The position numbers and the translations under genes are program-made. Under the pieces are notes generated by a model that was not told where the DNA came from, did not search any database, and was given only the letters and a program-made list of their open reading frames with translations. Positions 8,294 through 17,350 of a stretch of DNA of 64,000 nucleotides are shown here, piece after piece (within the stretch, counting starts at the first letter, position 1; each line of letters opens with the position of its first letter). Origin of the DNA: Lichenicola sp965198575. Its GTDB lineage: Bacteria > Pseudomonadota > Alphaproteobacteria > Acetobacterales > Acetobacteraceae. The stretch is taken from assembly GCF_965198575.1 (NCBI RefSeq), contig NZ_OZ240671.1:3596001-3660000 (forward strand), written 5' to 3'.

Positions 8294-10615
8294 ATGAATG
8301 AAATCACGAACGACAAGACCTTCACCGAGACCTTCGAGATGGCCGGCAAGTGCCCGTTCGGTGGCGACAGGGTCGGAGGCGCCTTCGGAACACCGCCGAC
8401 CCTGGAGACCTGGTATCCGGCCCGGCTGCGGGTCGAGCTTCTCCACCAGAACGGTCTCGCGGCAGATCCGCTCGGCTCGGACTTCGATTACGCCGCCGCA
8501 TTCGCGAAGCTGGATTTCGCGGCCCTCAAGCAGGACATCAAGCAGTTCCTGACGACATCGGTGGCCTGGTGGCCGTCGGACTACGACAATTACGGCCCGC
8601 AGATGATCCGCATGGCCTGGCACGCAGCCGGCACCTATCGCATTTCGGACGGGCGCGGTGGTGCCGGGACGGCGATGCAGCGCTTCGCCCCGATCAGCAG
8701 CTGGTGGGATAACGGCAATACCGACAAGTCGCGTCGCCTGCTGCAACCGATCAAGCACAAATACGGCAATGGCCTGTCATGGGGCGACCTGATGATCCTG
8801 ACCGGCAACTGCGCCCTCGAGATCATGGGCCTGCCCACCTATGGCTTTGGCGGCGGCAGGCTCGACGCGTGGGAGGCGGACAACGCCACCTACTGGGGCC
8901 CGGAGATCTGGGACCCGAAGGACGTCGACAGTTTCGACAGCATGGTCACCCGGGACAAGCGCTGGCGCGGCAGGAACGGCGATGCCGATTACGACCTGGA
9001 AAATCCGCTTGCCGCATCGCATCAAGCGCTGATCTACGTCAATCCGGAAGGGCCGTATGCGAATGGCGATCCGATGGGATCGGCGCGCGATATCCGGATC
9101 ACCTTCACGCGCATGGCGATGAACAACGAGGAGACGGTGGCGCTGATCGCCGGCGGCCACGCCTTCGGAAAGAGCCACGGCATGGTGCCTGCGAAAGAGG
9201 TCGGACCGCCGCCGGAAATCGCCCCGATGGAAGCCATGGGCCTCGGCTGGAACAATCCGAAGGGACCCGGTTTCGCGCAATACACCATGACCAACGGGAT
9301 CGAGGGCAGCTGGACGCCGAACCCGACGCAGTGGGACAACAGCTACCTCGAGAACCTGTTCAAGTTCGAGTGGGAGCAGACCAGGGGTCCGGCCGGCGCG
9401 CTGCAGTGGAAGCCGATCGACCCAACCGCGCCGAAAACGCCGGACGCGCATGTCGCGGGTCAGATGAACGACCTGATGATGATGACCAGCGACATCGCGC
9501 TCAAGGTCGATCCGGAATACCGCAAGGTGTGCGAGAAATTCCTCGGCGACTTCGATGCGTTTACCCAGGCCTTTTCCAAGGCCTGGTACAAGCTCACGCA
9601 TCGGGACATGGGACCGAAGCATCGCTATCTCGGCCCGGAAGTGACGATCGAGGACGGCCTGCTCTGGCAGGATCCGCTACCCGAGCGGGATTACGACCTG
9701 GTCGACGATGCCGACGTCGCATCCTTGAAAAAAGCGATCCTGGCGTCCGGGCTGACCGTATCGGATCTGGTCTTCACCGCGTTTTCCGCAGCGGCGACTT
9801 ACCGTGACAGCGACAAGCGTGGCGGCGCCAATGGTGGTCGCCTGGCGCTGGCGCCGCAGAAGGACTGGGCGGTCAATCGCCGGGCGGCGCCGGTGGTGGC
9901 GACATTGCGCGGCGTCATGTCCGACTTCAACAGCAGGCAGGCGGGTCGCACGAGGATCTCCCTGGCCGACCTGATCGTGCTCGGTGGCTGTGCCGCCGTG
10001 GAGAAGGCAGCGCGAGATGCCGGCATCGAAGCCGGCGTGCCGTTCACGCCGGGACGGGTCGATACCACGCAGCCGCGCACCGACCTTGAGATGTTCGAAT
10101 GGCTGAAGCCGATCGTCGATGGTTTCCGCAACTACGTTGGCGACGAGTTCAGCCAGGTCTCGCAGGGTGTGGCCCCCGAGGAGTTCTTCCTCGACAAGGC
10201 GAACCTGATGAAGCTGACAGCCCCGGAATGGACGGTCCTCGCCGGCGGGCTGCGGGTGCTGAACGCCAACCATGACAACTCGAATAGCGGCGTCTTCACC
10301 GACAGGGTCGGCGTGCTGACCAACGATTTCTTCGTCAACCTGACCGACACCGACCTGGTGTGGGAGAAGTCGGACGACGCGGCGATGCACTTCGTTCTCA
10401 AGGATCGCGAGAGCGGCGCTGCGAAGTTCATCGCAACGCGAAACGACCTGGTGTTCGGGGCGAACGCGCAGCTGCGGTCGATCGCCGACGTCTATGCCGG
10501 CAGCGATGGACACCATCGCTTCGTTCGCGACTTCATCAAGGCCTGGGACAAGGTGATGATGCTCGATCGCTACGACGTGAAAGGTCATAGACGCTACGCG
10601 CCGATGGCGGCTTGA
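8294..10615 (+). CDS. katG: Catalase-peroxidase KatG
   Basis: Bifunctional haem catalase-peroxidase of 773 residues that removes hydrogen peroxide. The start is fixed by AAGGAG at 8282-8287, seven bases before ATG 8294. The distal active site MIRMAWHAAGTYR (Arg-Trp-His, residues about 105-117) and the proximal haem ligand in AGGHAFGKSHG are intact. The Tyr of the Met-Tyr-Trp adduct lies in LIYVNPEGP. The degenerate second peroxidase-like domain (from about residue 450) is present and full length. About 40 residues precede the first conserved block, slightly longer than average. It stands alone between a glycosyltransferase and a small secreted protein. No OxyR gene is adjacent, and I did not identify a regulator site in the 138-base leader. 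Confidence 0.98.
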   Translation: MNEITNDKTFTETFEMAGKCPFGGDRVGGAFGTPPTLETWYPARLRVELLHQNGLAADPLGSDFDYAAAFAKLDFAALKQDIKQFLTTSVAWWPSDYDNYGPQMIRMAWHAAGTYRISDGRGGAGTAMQRFAPISSWWDNGNTDKSRRLLQPIKHKYGNGLSWGDLMILTGNCALEIMGLPTYGFGGGRLDAWEADNATYWGPEIWDPKDVDSFDSMVTRDKRWRGRNGDADYDLENPLAASHQALIYVNPEGPYANGDPMGSARDIRITFTRMAMNNEETVALIAGGHAFGKSHGMVPAKEVGPPPEIAPMEAMGLGWNNPKGPGFAQYTMTNGIEGSWTPNPTQWDNSYLENLFKFEWEQTRGPAGALQWKPIDPTAPKTPDAHVAGQMNDLMMMTSDIALKVDPEYRKVCEKFLGDFDAFTQAFSKAWYKLTHRDMGPKHRYLGPEVTIEDGLLWQDPLPERDYDLVDDADVASLKKAILASGLTVSDLVFTAFSAAATYRDSDKRGGANGGRLALAPQKDWAVNRRAAPVVATLRGVMSDFNSRQAGRTRISLADLIVLGGCAAVEKAARDAGIEAGVPFTPGRVDTTQPRTDLEMFEWLKPIVDGFRNYVGDEFSQVSQGVAPEEFFLDKANLMKLTAPEWTVLAGGLRVLNANHDNSNSGVFTDRVGVLTNDFFVNLTDTDLVWEKSDDAAMHFVLKDRESGAAKFIATRNDLVFGANAQLRSIADVYAGSDGHHRFVRDFIKAWDKVMMLDRYDVKGHRRYAPMAA

Positions 10616-10637
10616 GGAAGCGTACTTTCAGGTTGTG

Positions 10638-10662
10638 AGGGTTCGCTCAGGGAGCGAGCCCT
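10638..10662 (+). terminator. Hairpin downstream of katG
   Basis: An 11-bp stem (10638-10648 with 10652-10662, one G-T wobble) and a 3-base loop start 22 bases after the katG stop. No T-run follows, so it may be a weak intrinsic terminator or a 3'-end stabilising structure. Confidence 0.5.
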
Positions 10663-10803
10663 GCCTAACCGAGCCGTGACGCGGCCGATCGACCCAGGCC
10701 GGTGCGAGGCCACAGACGCTAACGGACCGCGTGGGGTCGGCTGGCCGGAACCAGCTTGCAGACCCCTCGTTTCAAGGGCTCTACAGCAACATCAGGGTTC
10801 CAA

Positions 10804-11118
10804 ATGGGTAGCTACAGCCGTCGAACCACCCTGCGAATGGTCGCCGTCGGATCCGTGTCGCTGGCATTATCCGTACTGGGTCCGAGAGCGCACAGCCAGA
10901 CGGCGCTGCCCGACCCGAACAGACCAGCCGGGCGCCCGCCAGTGTCCGGACATGTCGCGCGGCCTCCCGGCGGAGTGCCCCGCGGCGTGGTTCTCCCACG
11001 CGCGGGCGTCGATCCGGGCATGAGAGTGATGGCGCCGCACGTGCCGCCGCAGAGCACCCCGGTCATCCGGCCGGGGAGAACCGGGCCGGATGCCGATGGT
11101 GTCGTGGTGCCGCGCTAG
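10804..11118 (+). CDS. Small proline-rich secreted protein
   Basis: A 104-residue protein. The N-terminus MGSYSRRTTLRMVAVGSVSL has a twin-arginine-like n-region and a hydrophobic core, with a likely cleavage near HSQ. The mature part is Pro/Gly-rich, and a core resembling GVVLPRAGVDPGM...TPVIRPG recurs in small periplasmic proteins of alpha- and betaproteobacteria with no assigned function (from memory of the family style, not a search). The ATG at 10804 is preferred over a start at 10756 because it begins directly at the signal peptide. It lies downstream of katG after the hairpin and could be independently transcribed. Confidence 0.55.
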   Translation: MGSYSRRTTLRMVAVGSVSLALSVLGPRAHSQTALPDPNRPAGRPPVSGHVARPPGGVPRGVVLPRAGVDPGMRVMAPHVPPQSTPVIRPGRTGPDADGVVVPR

Positions 11119-11142
11119 GTTCGGCTTTCCGCCAGGCCTGGC

Positions 11143-11607
11143 TCAGTCACCCTTCGACTTGCCTCTTCGGCTCGGCTTGGTGTCGGCCTTGCCGGCGGAG
11201 AGGGGCTTGGTCTTCTTGGCGGGGGTCTGCCCTGGCGCGTCGGCGGCAAGCCCCTCGGCGCCGGTCGGCGGGTCCTCGGCGAGCGCCTCCCTGGCATCTT
11301 CGCGCGACATCGGTGTCGGATGGGCCTCGCCCTGGTCGGCGAAGCGGTCCGGGAACTCGCCGAGATTGGCCTGCAGGAAAGCCTCCTCCACCGGCTCGGT
11401 GCGGTTCGGATCGGCACCCGGCAGGGTCGCCGGGTTCGGCAGCTGGCCGAACTCCGGATTGCCTTCCATGCCGATGAGCTCGCTCGCGCGCTCCCAGTAC
11501 TCGTCGTGGCGCCCATGCGGACGACCATCGGCTTCCCACAGGTGATAGGCGCGTTCCCTGATGCGTGCGTCCCGTGCCGGGTCGTTCTCGAGCGGGTTGT
11601 CGGACAT
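11143..11607 (-). CDS. DUF2934 domain protein
   Basis: Soluble 154-residue protein. Residues 14-42 (IRERAYHLWEADGRPHGR then DEYWERA) match the DUF2934 module of alphaproteobacterial stress-associated proteins. A disordered, acidic and proline-rich middle and a Lys/Arg-rich tail (PSRRGKSKGD) follow and could contact nucleic acid or membranes (inference). It converges on the small secreted protein with a 24-base gap and diverges from msrA over about 150 bases. The function of the domain is not established. Confidence 0.75.
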   Translation of the reverse strand: MSDNPLENDPARDARIRERAYHLWEADGRPHGRHDEYWERASELIGMEGNPEFGQLPNPATLPGADPNRTEPVEEAFLQANLGEFPDRFADQGEAHPTPMSREDAREALAEDPPTGAEGLAADAPGQTPAKKTKPLSAGKADTKPSRRGKSKGD

Positions 11608-11756
11608 CTGATCGTATTCCTCCGAAATGGCGGCGGGCCGCCAGCGATGAAGCGCCGTCTAACCGGCCCGGTTCCCAGCAGCATCTGGACGCCGCAGGCG
11701 TTGCGCTGCAGCGGCCCGATGCCATCTACACGACAACGGCTTACGGAAGCACGCCC

Positions 11757-12419
11757 ATGTCGGACAGGGACGCCGCGCCATCCATCGAGCCCGGCCGTCA
11801 TGCGGCAGTTCTCGGAGGCGGCTGCTTCTGGTGCCTGGATGCGGTCTATCGCGACCTGCATGGGGTGATCGACGTGCAGCCGGGCTATGCCGGTGGCGAT
11901 GATCCGGCGCCGGGTTACGAGGCGGTCTGCAGCGGCCGCACCGGCCACGCCGAAGTGGTCCGCATCGAGTACGAACCCGCCTTGGTGTCCTATGCCGACC
12001 TGCTGCGGGTGTTCTTCACGATCCACGACCCGACGACCCTGAACCGCCAGGGCGCCGATGTCGGCTCGCAGTACCGGTCGGTCGTGTTCACGAGCGTCGC
12101 GGACGAGCGCGCCGTCGCCGGGTCGGTCATGCGCGAGATTGCCGGCGCCGGCCTCTGGGATGGCCCGATCGGCACCGAGATCAGCCCGCTGCCACTCTTC
12201 CATCCGGCGGAGGCCGAGCATCACGACTATCATGCGCGCCACCCCGAGGCCGGTTATTGCCGGGTGGTGATTGCGCCGAAGCTCGCGAGGTTTCGCATGC
12301 AGTTCCCCGGTCTGCTGAAGGCGCCGGGGGCGCGCGCCGCCTCCCGCGAGCTTCAGCCATCCTCCTCGTCGAGGAAGAACTGGTCGGCTTCCTCGTCGAA
12401 GTCGAACAGCTCGGCGTAG
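11757..12419 (+). CDS. msrA: Peptide-methionine (S)-S-oxide reductase MsrA
   Basis: Reduces the S-epimer of methionine sulfoxide in proteins and free methionine. The catalytic motif GGGCFWC appears at residues 20-26, and the family blocks GYAGG, TGHAEVV, FFTIHDPT and QGADVGSQYRS are intact. The ATG at 11757 gives the usual short lead before GGGCFWC. The family normally ends soon after the FPGLLK-like region. Here an extra Ser-rich tail of about 30 residues follows, and its last 67 bases are antisense to the 3' end of the convergent ABC ATPase. The tail is therefore probably read-through of shadow sequence and not a functional domain. Confidence 0.93.
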   Translation: MSDRDAAPSIEPGRHAAVLGGGCFWCLDAVYRDLHGVIDVQPGYAGGDDPAPGYEAVCSGRTGHAEVVRIEYEPALVSYADLLRVFFTIHDPTTLNRQGADVGSQYRSVVFTSVADERAVAGSVMREIAGAGLWDGPIGTEISPLPLFHPAEAEHHDYHARHPEAGYCRVVIAPKLARFRMQFPGLLKAPGARAASRELQPSSSSRKNWSASSSKSNSSA

Positions 12420-13708
12420 CGGCCCCAGCTGATCACCGTCGACAGCGTCTGGCGCGCATAGTCAGGCGACATGTGGTCCTCGAGCTCGTCGCGGAAGCGC
12501 TCGGCACGCGCGCGGTGATTCCAGCGCTCGTCCAGCACCTGGCGGATCACCGAGACCACCGGGAGGTTCTTCATCAGGCTGGCGCCGAGGATCCGCTTGC
12601 GCTCGTCGAGTTCGCCATGGACGAAGCTCTGCCCGTCCGGAGTGAGCCGGATGTCGCCCTCCTCGAGCTCGGCGAATTTCAGCATCTGCAGGCTCTCGCC
12701 GAGCGGCAGCAGGTCGTCGAGCTCCAGCTGCAGGGCGCCCGCCAGCAGAGGCAGGTCGGCGCGTCCGCGATACGGCTCCTCGGCGAGCGTCTCCATCAGG
12801 CCGGCCATCAGGTTCATCGGCAGCTCCGGCAGCGACTGGCTGAAGGCGGCCGTTGCAGTCGTGGCCTCGGCGGCATCCACCGGCGGTGGCGTCTCGCGCC
12901 GGGTCATCAGCCCGTAGATACGGTCGACGAACTGCCGGAAGGCCAGATCGTGGCGGTTGCGCGGATGCGGGAACGGCACGATCAGCTCGTGCGCCACGCG
13001 ACCCGGGTTCGAGGAGAACACCAGGATGCGGTCGCACATCAGCACGCTCTCCTCGATGTTGTGGGTGACGATCAGGATCGCCTTCACCGGCAGCTTGCGC
13101 TCCGACCACAGCTCGATCAGGTCGGTGCGCAGGTTTTCCGCGGTCAGTACGTCCAGTGCCGAGAACGGCTCGTCCATCAGCAGCAGGTCGGGATGCACGA
13201 CCAGGGCCCGCGCCAGCCCGACGCGCTGGCGCATGCCGCCGGACAGCTCCTTGGGGTAGGCGTTCTCGTAGCCGCCGAGGCCGATCAGCTCGATCGCCTC
13301 CTCGGCGAGACGCTCCCGCTCGGCCCGCGCCACCCCCTTGGCCTCGAGCCCGAGCTCGACATTGGCCTGCACGGTCAGCCACGGGAACAGCGCGAAACTC
13401 TGAAACACCATCGCCACGCCCGGCGCCGGCCCGACCAGCGGGCTGCCACGCCAGCAGACCTCGCCCGAGGTGGGCGTCAGCAGGCCCGACACGATCCGCA
13501 GCAGCGTCGACTTGCCGGATCCGGACCGCCCCAGCAGCCCGACGATCTCGCCCGAATGCAGCGTGAGCTCGACATCGTCCAGCACCACCAGGGCGGCGCT
13601 GCTCTCCTTCATGTACGCCTGGCGGCAGCGGCGGACGCGGACCAGCTCCTCCGGCGCATCGGCGGTGGCGGGCGGGGCAAGGCCCGGCTTGTCCAATGTT
13701 GCGTCCAT
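12353..13708 (-). CDS. ABC transporter ATPase with C-terminal AAA-associated domain
   Basis: Energises an importer of the nitrate/sulfonate/bicarbonate type. It has 451 residues: a standard NrtD/SsuB-like ATPase domain (Walker A GRSGSGKST, signature LSGGMRQR, Walker B LLMDEPFSALD) and a C-terminal extension of roughly 190 residues. The extension matches the AAA-associated C-terminal domain seen on ATPases paired with double permeases (RGRADLPLLAGALQLELDDL and following). It lies 38 bases downstream of the fused permease on the same strand. No substrate-binding protein gene is adjacent, so the substrate is undetermined. Confidence 0.9.
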   Translation of the reverse strand: MDATLDKPGLAPPATADAPEELVRVRRCRQAYMKESSAALVVLDDVELTLHSGEIVGLLGRSGSGKSTLLRIVSGLLTPTSGEVCWRGSPLVGPAPGVAMVFQSFALFPWLTVQANVELGLEAKGVARAERERLAEEAIELIGLGGYENAYPKELSGGMRQRVGLARALVVHPDLLLMDEPFSALDVLTAENLRTDLIELWSERKLPVKAILIVTHNIEESVLMCDRILVFSSNPGRVAHELIVPFPHPRNRHDLAFRQFVDRIYGLMTRRETPPPVDAAEATTATAAFSQSLPELPMNLMAGLMETLAEEPYRGRADLPLLAGALQLELDDLLPLGESLQMLKFAELEEGDIRLTPDGQSFVHGELDERKRILGASLMKNLPVVSVIRQVLDERWNHRARAERFRDELEDHMSPDYARQTLSTVISWGRYAELFDFDEEADQFFLDEEDG

Positions 13709-13746
13709 GTCGGTGTCCTCCCGGGCCGTATCAGGCGAGTTTTCGG

Positions 13747-15504
13747 CTATGCGAGGGTGAGGCGGCGGCTCGAGAACTCATACATCGGACGCCATACCAG
13801 TCGATTGAACACGATGACGAAGAACGACATCGCCACCATGCCCAGCGCCACGTGCGAGATCGAGCCGGCGACAGTGGCCTGTGCGATGTAGCTGCCGAGC
13901 CCTGTCGCGGTCAGTGTCGTGCTGCCCCAGCTCGCCACCTCGGCGAGGATCGAGGCGTTCCAGGCGCCGCCGGACGCGGTCAGCGCCCCGGTCACGTAGT
14001 ACGGGAAGATGCCCGGCAGCATCACCCGCAGCCACCAGCGCCAGCCGCCGATCTGGAAGTTGCGAGCCACCTCGAGCAGGTCGCCCGGGAAGGCCGCCGC
14101 ACCGGCGATCACGTTGAACAGGATATACCACTGCGTCCCGAGGATCATCAGCGGCGTCAGCCAGACGTTGCTGCTGAGGTGGTAGTGCACGATCGCCACC
14201 ACGAAGATCGGGTAGAACAGGTTGGCCGGGAACGAGGCCATGAACTGCACCACCGGCTGCGCGCGACGCGCCCAGACCGGACGCAGGCCGAGCCAGACGC
14301 CGATCGGAACCCAGACCAGGCTGGCGAGGATGATCATCGTGACGACGCGGGTCATGGTGAACACGCCGAGCAGCATGACGTGGCCGATCTCGTGCAGGCT
14401 CAGGTTGGCGCGCGCATAGAGGAAGACCTGCCAGGCGCCGATCGCTGCGATCAGCACCAGGACGCTGAGCCACAGCCGGTCGCCGGCCTTCGGCGAGATC
14501 AGCTGGCGGCCCGGCGCACCCGGGCGGCGTCCGATCGGCAGTCCGCCCACCGAGGTCAGCATGTCGCCGAACAGCCGGCTGGCCTGGTTGAGCAGCCGGG
14601 TGCGACGCAGCAGGGCCAGCATCCAGGGATCGTTGGCGACGGCGCCGGCCGTGGTCTCGAAGCGGAACCGCGCCGACCAAGCCACCAGTGGCCGGAACAG
14701 CAGCTGGTCGTAGAGCAGGATCACCACCAGCATGGTGACGATCGCCTCGATCACCGCCGTGAGGTCCCGGTGCGCCACCGCGGTCGCGATGAACGAGCCG
14801 ATGCCGGGCAGCACGACGGTCGTATTGCCGACCGACACGCTCTCCGACGCCACCACCATGAACCAGCCGCCGGACATCGACATCATGGTGTTCCACACCA
14901 GCCCCGGCATGGCGTAGGGCACCTCGAGCCGCCAGAAGCGCTGCCACGAGGAGAGCCCGAAGCTGCGCGACACCTCCTCGAGATCGGCCGGCACGGTCTT
15001 CAGCGACTGGTACATGCTGAACGCCATGTTCCAGGCCTGGCTGGTGAAGATCACGAAAATGACCGCCAGCTCGGCGCCCAGCACGCGGCCGGGGAACAGG
15101 CTCATGAAGAAAACGACGGTGAAGGTGAGGAAGCCCAGGATCGGGATCGACTGCAGGATGTCGAGGATCGGCACCAGGATCGCGCCGGCGCGCCGGCTCT
15201 TTGCCGCCCACACCGCATAGGTGAAGGTGAACAGCAATGACGCCACCAGGGCCGCGAACATGCGCAAGGTCGTGCGCACGGCATAGGCGGGCAGGTATGC
15301 GGCCTCGAGATGGATGTCGGTGGCGCCGGGGGCCGAGAGTGGCGCCAGCGTATGCCGCGCGATGCTGCCGATGGCGACGGCCAGGCCCAGCATCACCAGG
15401 ATCGCAGCCAGGTCGAACAGGTTGAAACGGGTCTCGATGGTGCTGTTGGTGTGACCACGCACATAAGCGAACCGACCGGGGGCGAAGCGCGTCGGCAGCA
15501 TCAT
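13747..15504 (-). CDS. ABC transporter permease, two fused permease domains
   Basis: A 585-residue inner-membrane protein with two complete BPD-type permease modules in tandem. Each has its own EAA loop contacting the ATPase: EVSRSFGLSSWQRFWRLEVP in the first half and EVARNFQIGGWRWWLRVMLP in the second. The two halves would make the whole transmembrane channel, which fits the single ATPase gene that follows. It starts at ATG 15504 (a second ATG follows at once). It lies 98 bases downstream of dut on the same strand and may read from the ubiE-coaBC-dut operon. Family members transport nitrate, sulfonates or related anions, and the substrate here is not shown. Confidence 0.9.
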   Translation of the reverse strand: MMLPTRFAPGRFAYVRGHTNSTIETRFNLFDLAAILVMLGLAVAIGSIARHTLAPLSAPGATDIHLEAAYLPAYAVRTTLRMFAALVASLLFTFTYAVWAAKSRRAGAILVPILDILQSIPILGFLTFTVVFFMSLFPGRVLGAELAVIFVIFTSQAWNMAFSMYQSLKTVPADLEEVSRSFGLSSWQRFWRLEVPYAMPGLVWNTMMSMSGGWFMVVASESVSVGNTTVVLPGIGSFIATAVAHRDLTAVIEAIVTMLVVILLYDQLLFRPLVAWSARFRFETTAGAVANDPWMLALLRRTRLLNQASRLFGDMLTSVGGLPIGRRPGAPGRQLISPKAGDRLWLSVLVLIAAIGAWQVFLYARANLSLHEIGHVMLLGVFTMTRVVTMIILASLVWVPIGVWLGLRPVWARRAQPVVQFMASFPANLFYPIFVVAIVHYHLSSNVWLTPLMILGTQWYILFNVIAGAAAFPGDLLEVARNFQIGGWRWWLRVMLPGIFPYYVTGALTASGGAWNASILAEVASWGSTTLTATGLGSYIAQATVAGSISHVALGMVAMSFFVIVFNRLVWRPMYEFSSRRLTLA

Positions 15505-15602
15505 GTCGGCACCGTGTCATGTCATCGTGTCGCGCCTTTAGCGCACCTCACCGGCCACCGCCAGACGGGTGGGGCTGTCGCCGGGCCGGCCTTCATGACA
15601 AT

Positions 15603-16082
15603 TCAGCTGTCGGGCGCGGATACCGTCGTGACGCCGGTGCTGCCGAAACCGCCGGCGCCCCGGGTGGTGGCATCGAGCGTCTCGACCGGCTGCCACTCGA
15701 CCCGCAGCACCGGTGACAGCACCGCCTGCGCGATCCGCATTCCGCGCTCGATGGCGAACGGCGCGTCGCCGGCATTCATCACGATCACCTGGAGCTCGCC
15801 GCGGTAATCCTCGTCGATCGTCCCCGGCGCGTTGGGCAACAGGATGCCGTGCTTCAGCGCCAGGCCCGAGCGCGGCCGGATCTGCAGCTCGTGACCCGGC
15901 GGCAGGGCGATGGCGAGCCCGGTCGGGACCAAGGTGCGGGCTCCGGGTGCGAGCATGATGGTCTCGGCGACCGCGGCCAGCAGGTCCATGCCGGCAGCAC
16001 CTGCGGTGGCGTAGGCGGGCAATGGCAGGCCCTCGCCGTGCGGCAGCCGGGTGACCTGAATGGTGCGGATCGGTGCGGTCAC
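15603..16082 (-). CDS. dut: dUTP pyrophosphatase Dut
   Basis: Hydrolyses dUTP to dUMP and pyrophosphate, keeping uracil out of DNA and feeding dTMP synthesis. It has 159 residues. The family motifs appear in order: AGMDLLA, RPRSGLALKHG, GTIDEDYRGEL and the C-terminal P-loop-like lid RGAGGFGSTG. The start codon is GTG and overlaps the coaBC stop in a 4-base GTGA junction (16079-16082), which supports translational coupling. Trimeric cytoplasmic enzyme. Confidence 0.97.
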   Translation of the reverse strand: MTAPIRTIQVTRLPHGEGLPLPAYATAGAAGMDLLAAVAETIMLAPGARTLVPTGLAIALPPGHELQIRPRSGLALKHGILLPNAPGTIDEDYRGELQVIVMNAGDAPFAIERGMRIAQAVLSPVLRVEWQPVETLDATTRGAGGFGSTGVTTVSAPDS

Positions 16083-17350
16083 GCGTGCGTCTCCGAGCGG
16101 TCGCCGGTGATGAAGGCGGCAATGCGGGCGGCCAGCCGGGCGGCGACTTCGTGCTTGTCGAGGTGGGGCCAGGCCTCGGCGCCGGCAGCGGTGATCAGCT
16201 GCACCTCGTTATGGGTGCCGCCCATGATCCCGGGCGAGCCGTCCAGCGGTTGGCCGACATCATTGGCCACGATCCAGTCGCAGCCCTTGGCGGCGCGCTT
16301 GGCGACCGCATTGGAGAGCAGGTCGTCGGTCTCGGCGGCGAACCCGACCACCAGTTTCGGGCGGCTCGGACCGGGTCTCGACAGGGTTGCCAGGATGTCG
16401 GGATTGAGGGTGAGGGCGAGCGGCGCCGGCGACCGGCCCGGCTGCTTCTTCAGCTTCGAGGCGGCCGGCACGTCGACCCGCCAGTCGGCGACTGCGGCAG
16501 TCAGCACGGCGATATCGGCGGGCATTGCAGCCTCGCAGGCGGCCAGCATCTCCTGCGCGGTCTCGACGGCGATCCGCGTCGTGCCGGGCGATGGATCGAG
16601 ATTAACCGGACCGCTGACCAGCGTCACTCGTGCCCCGCGCGCGGCCAGGGCGCCCGCGATCGCATAGCCCTGGCGGCCACTGCTGCGGTTTGCGAGGTAT
16701 CGCACCGGGTCGATCGGCTCGTGCGTCGGCCCGGCGGTGACCAGCGCGTGCCGCCCGGCGAGATCCTGCGGCACCGGCTCCCGGGCCAGCAGGGCAGCGA
16801 TCGCGGCCAGGATGACGGGCGGCTCGGCAAGACGCCCGGGCCCGAACTCGTTGCACGCCATGACCCCGTCATCCGGCCCGACCACCGTGATGCCGCGCGC
16901 CCGCAGCGTCGCCAGGTTGGCCTGGGTGGCGGGGTGCTGCCACATCCGCACGTTCATCGCGGGCGCCACCAGGACCGGCGTGTCGGTGGCCAGCAGCAGC
17001 GTGGTGGCAAGATCCGAGGCCAGGCCGTGCGCCATGCGGGCGAGGATGTCGGCCGAGGCTGGGCACACCACGACGAGGTCGGCGGAGCGGGAGAGGGCGA
17101 TATGGCCCATCTCGCTCTCGTCGGTAAGCGACCACAGGGTGGTATGGACCGGCTCGCCGCTGAGCGCCTGCAGGCTGAGCGGCGTGACGAACTGGCCTCC
17201 CGCGTCGGTCAGCACGCAACGCACGCCGGTGCCGGCTCCGGTCAGCAGCCGGATCAGTTCGAGCGACTTGTACGCAGCGATGCCGCCACTGACGATCAGC
17301 AGGACACGCCTGCCATCGAGGGCGACGGCCCCGGATGCAGCAGCGCTCAC
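16079..17350 (-). CDS. coaBC: Bifunctional phosphopantothenoylcysteine decarboxylase / synthetase
   Basis: Catalyses two steps of coenzyme A synthesis: joining phosphopantothenate with cysteine (CoaB) and decarboxylating the product (CoaC, FMN-dependent). It has 423 residues. The N-terminal CoaC half has VSGGIAAYKSLELIR, the CoaC signature VAPAMNVRMW and the substrate flap VMACNEFGPGRL. The C-terminal CoaB half has VTAGPTHEPIDPVRYLANRS and KLKKQPG. I chose the GTG at 17350, which overlaps the ubiE stop by 4 bases and begins just before the first conserved block. The longer frame reads in the shadow of ubiE. Confidence 0.96.
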   Translation of the reverse strand: MSAAASGAVALDGRRVLLIVSGGIAAYKSLELIRLLTGAGTGVRCVLTDAGGQFVTPLSLQALSGEPVHTTLWSLTDESEMGHIALSRSADLVVVCPASADILARMAHGLASDLATTLLLATDTPVLVAPAMNVRMWQHPATQANLATLRARGITVVGPDDGVMACNEFGPGRLAEPPVILAAIAALLAREPVPQDLAGRHALVTAGPTHEPIDPVRYLANRSSGRQGYAIAGALAARGARVTLVSGPVNLDPSPGTTRIAVETAQEMLAACEAAMPADIAVLTAAVADWRVDVPAASKLKKQPGRSPAPLALTLNPDILATLSRPGPSRPKLVVGFAAETDDLLSNAVAKRAAKGCDWIVANDVGQPLDGSPGIMGGTHNEVQLITAAGAEAWPHLDKHEVAARLAARIAAFITGDRSETHA

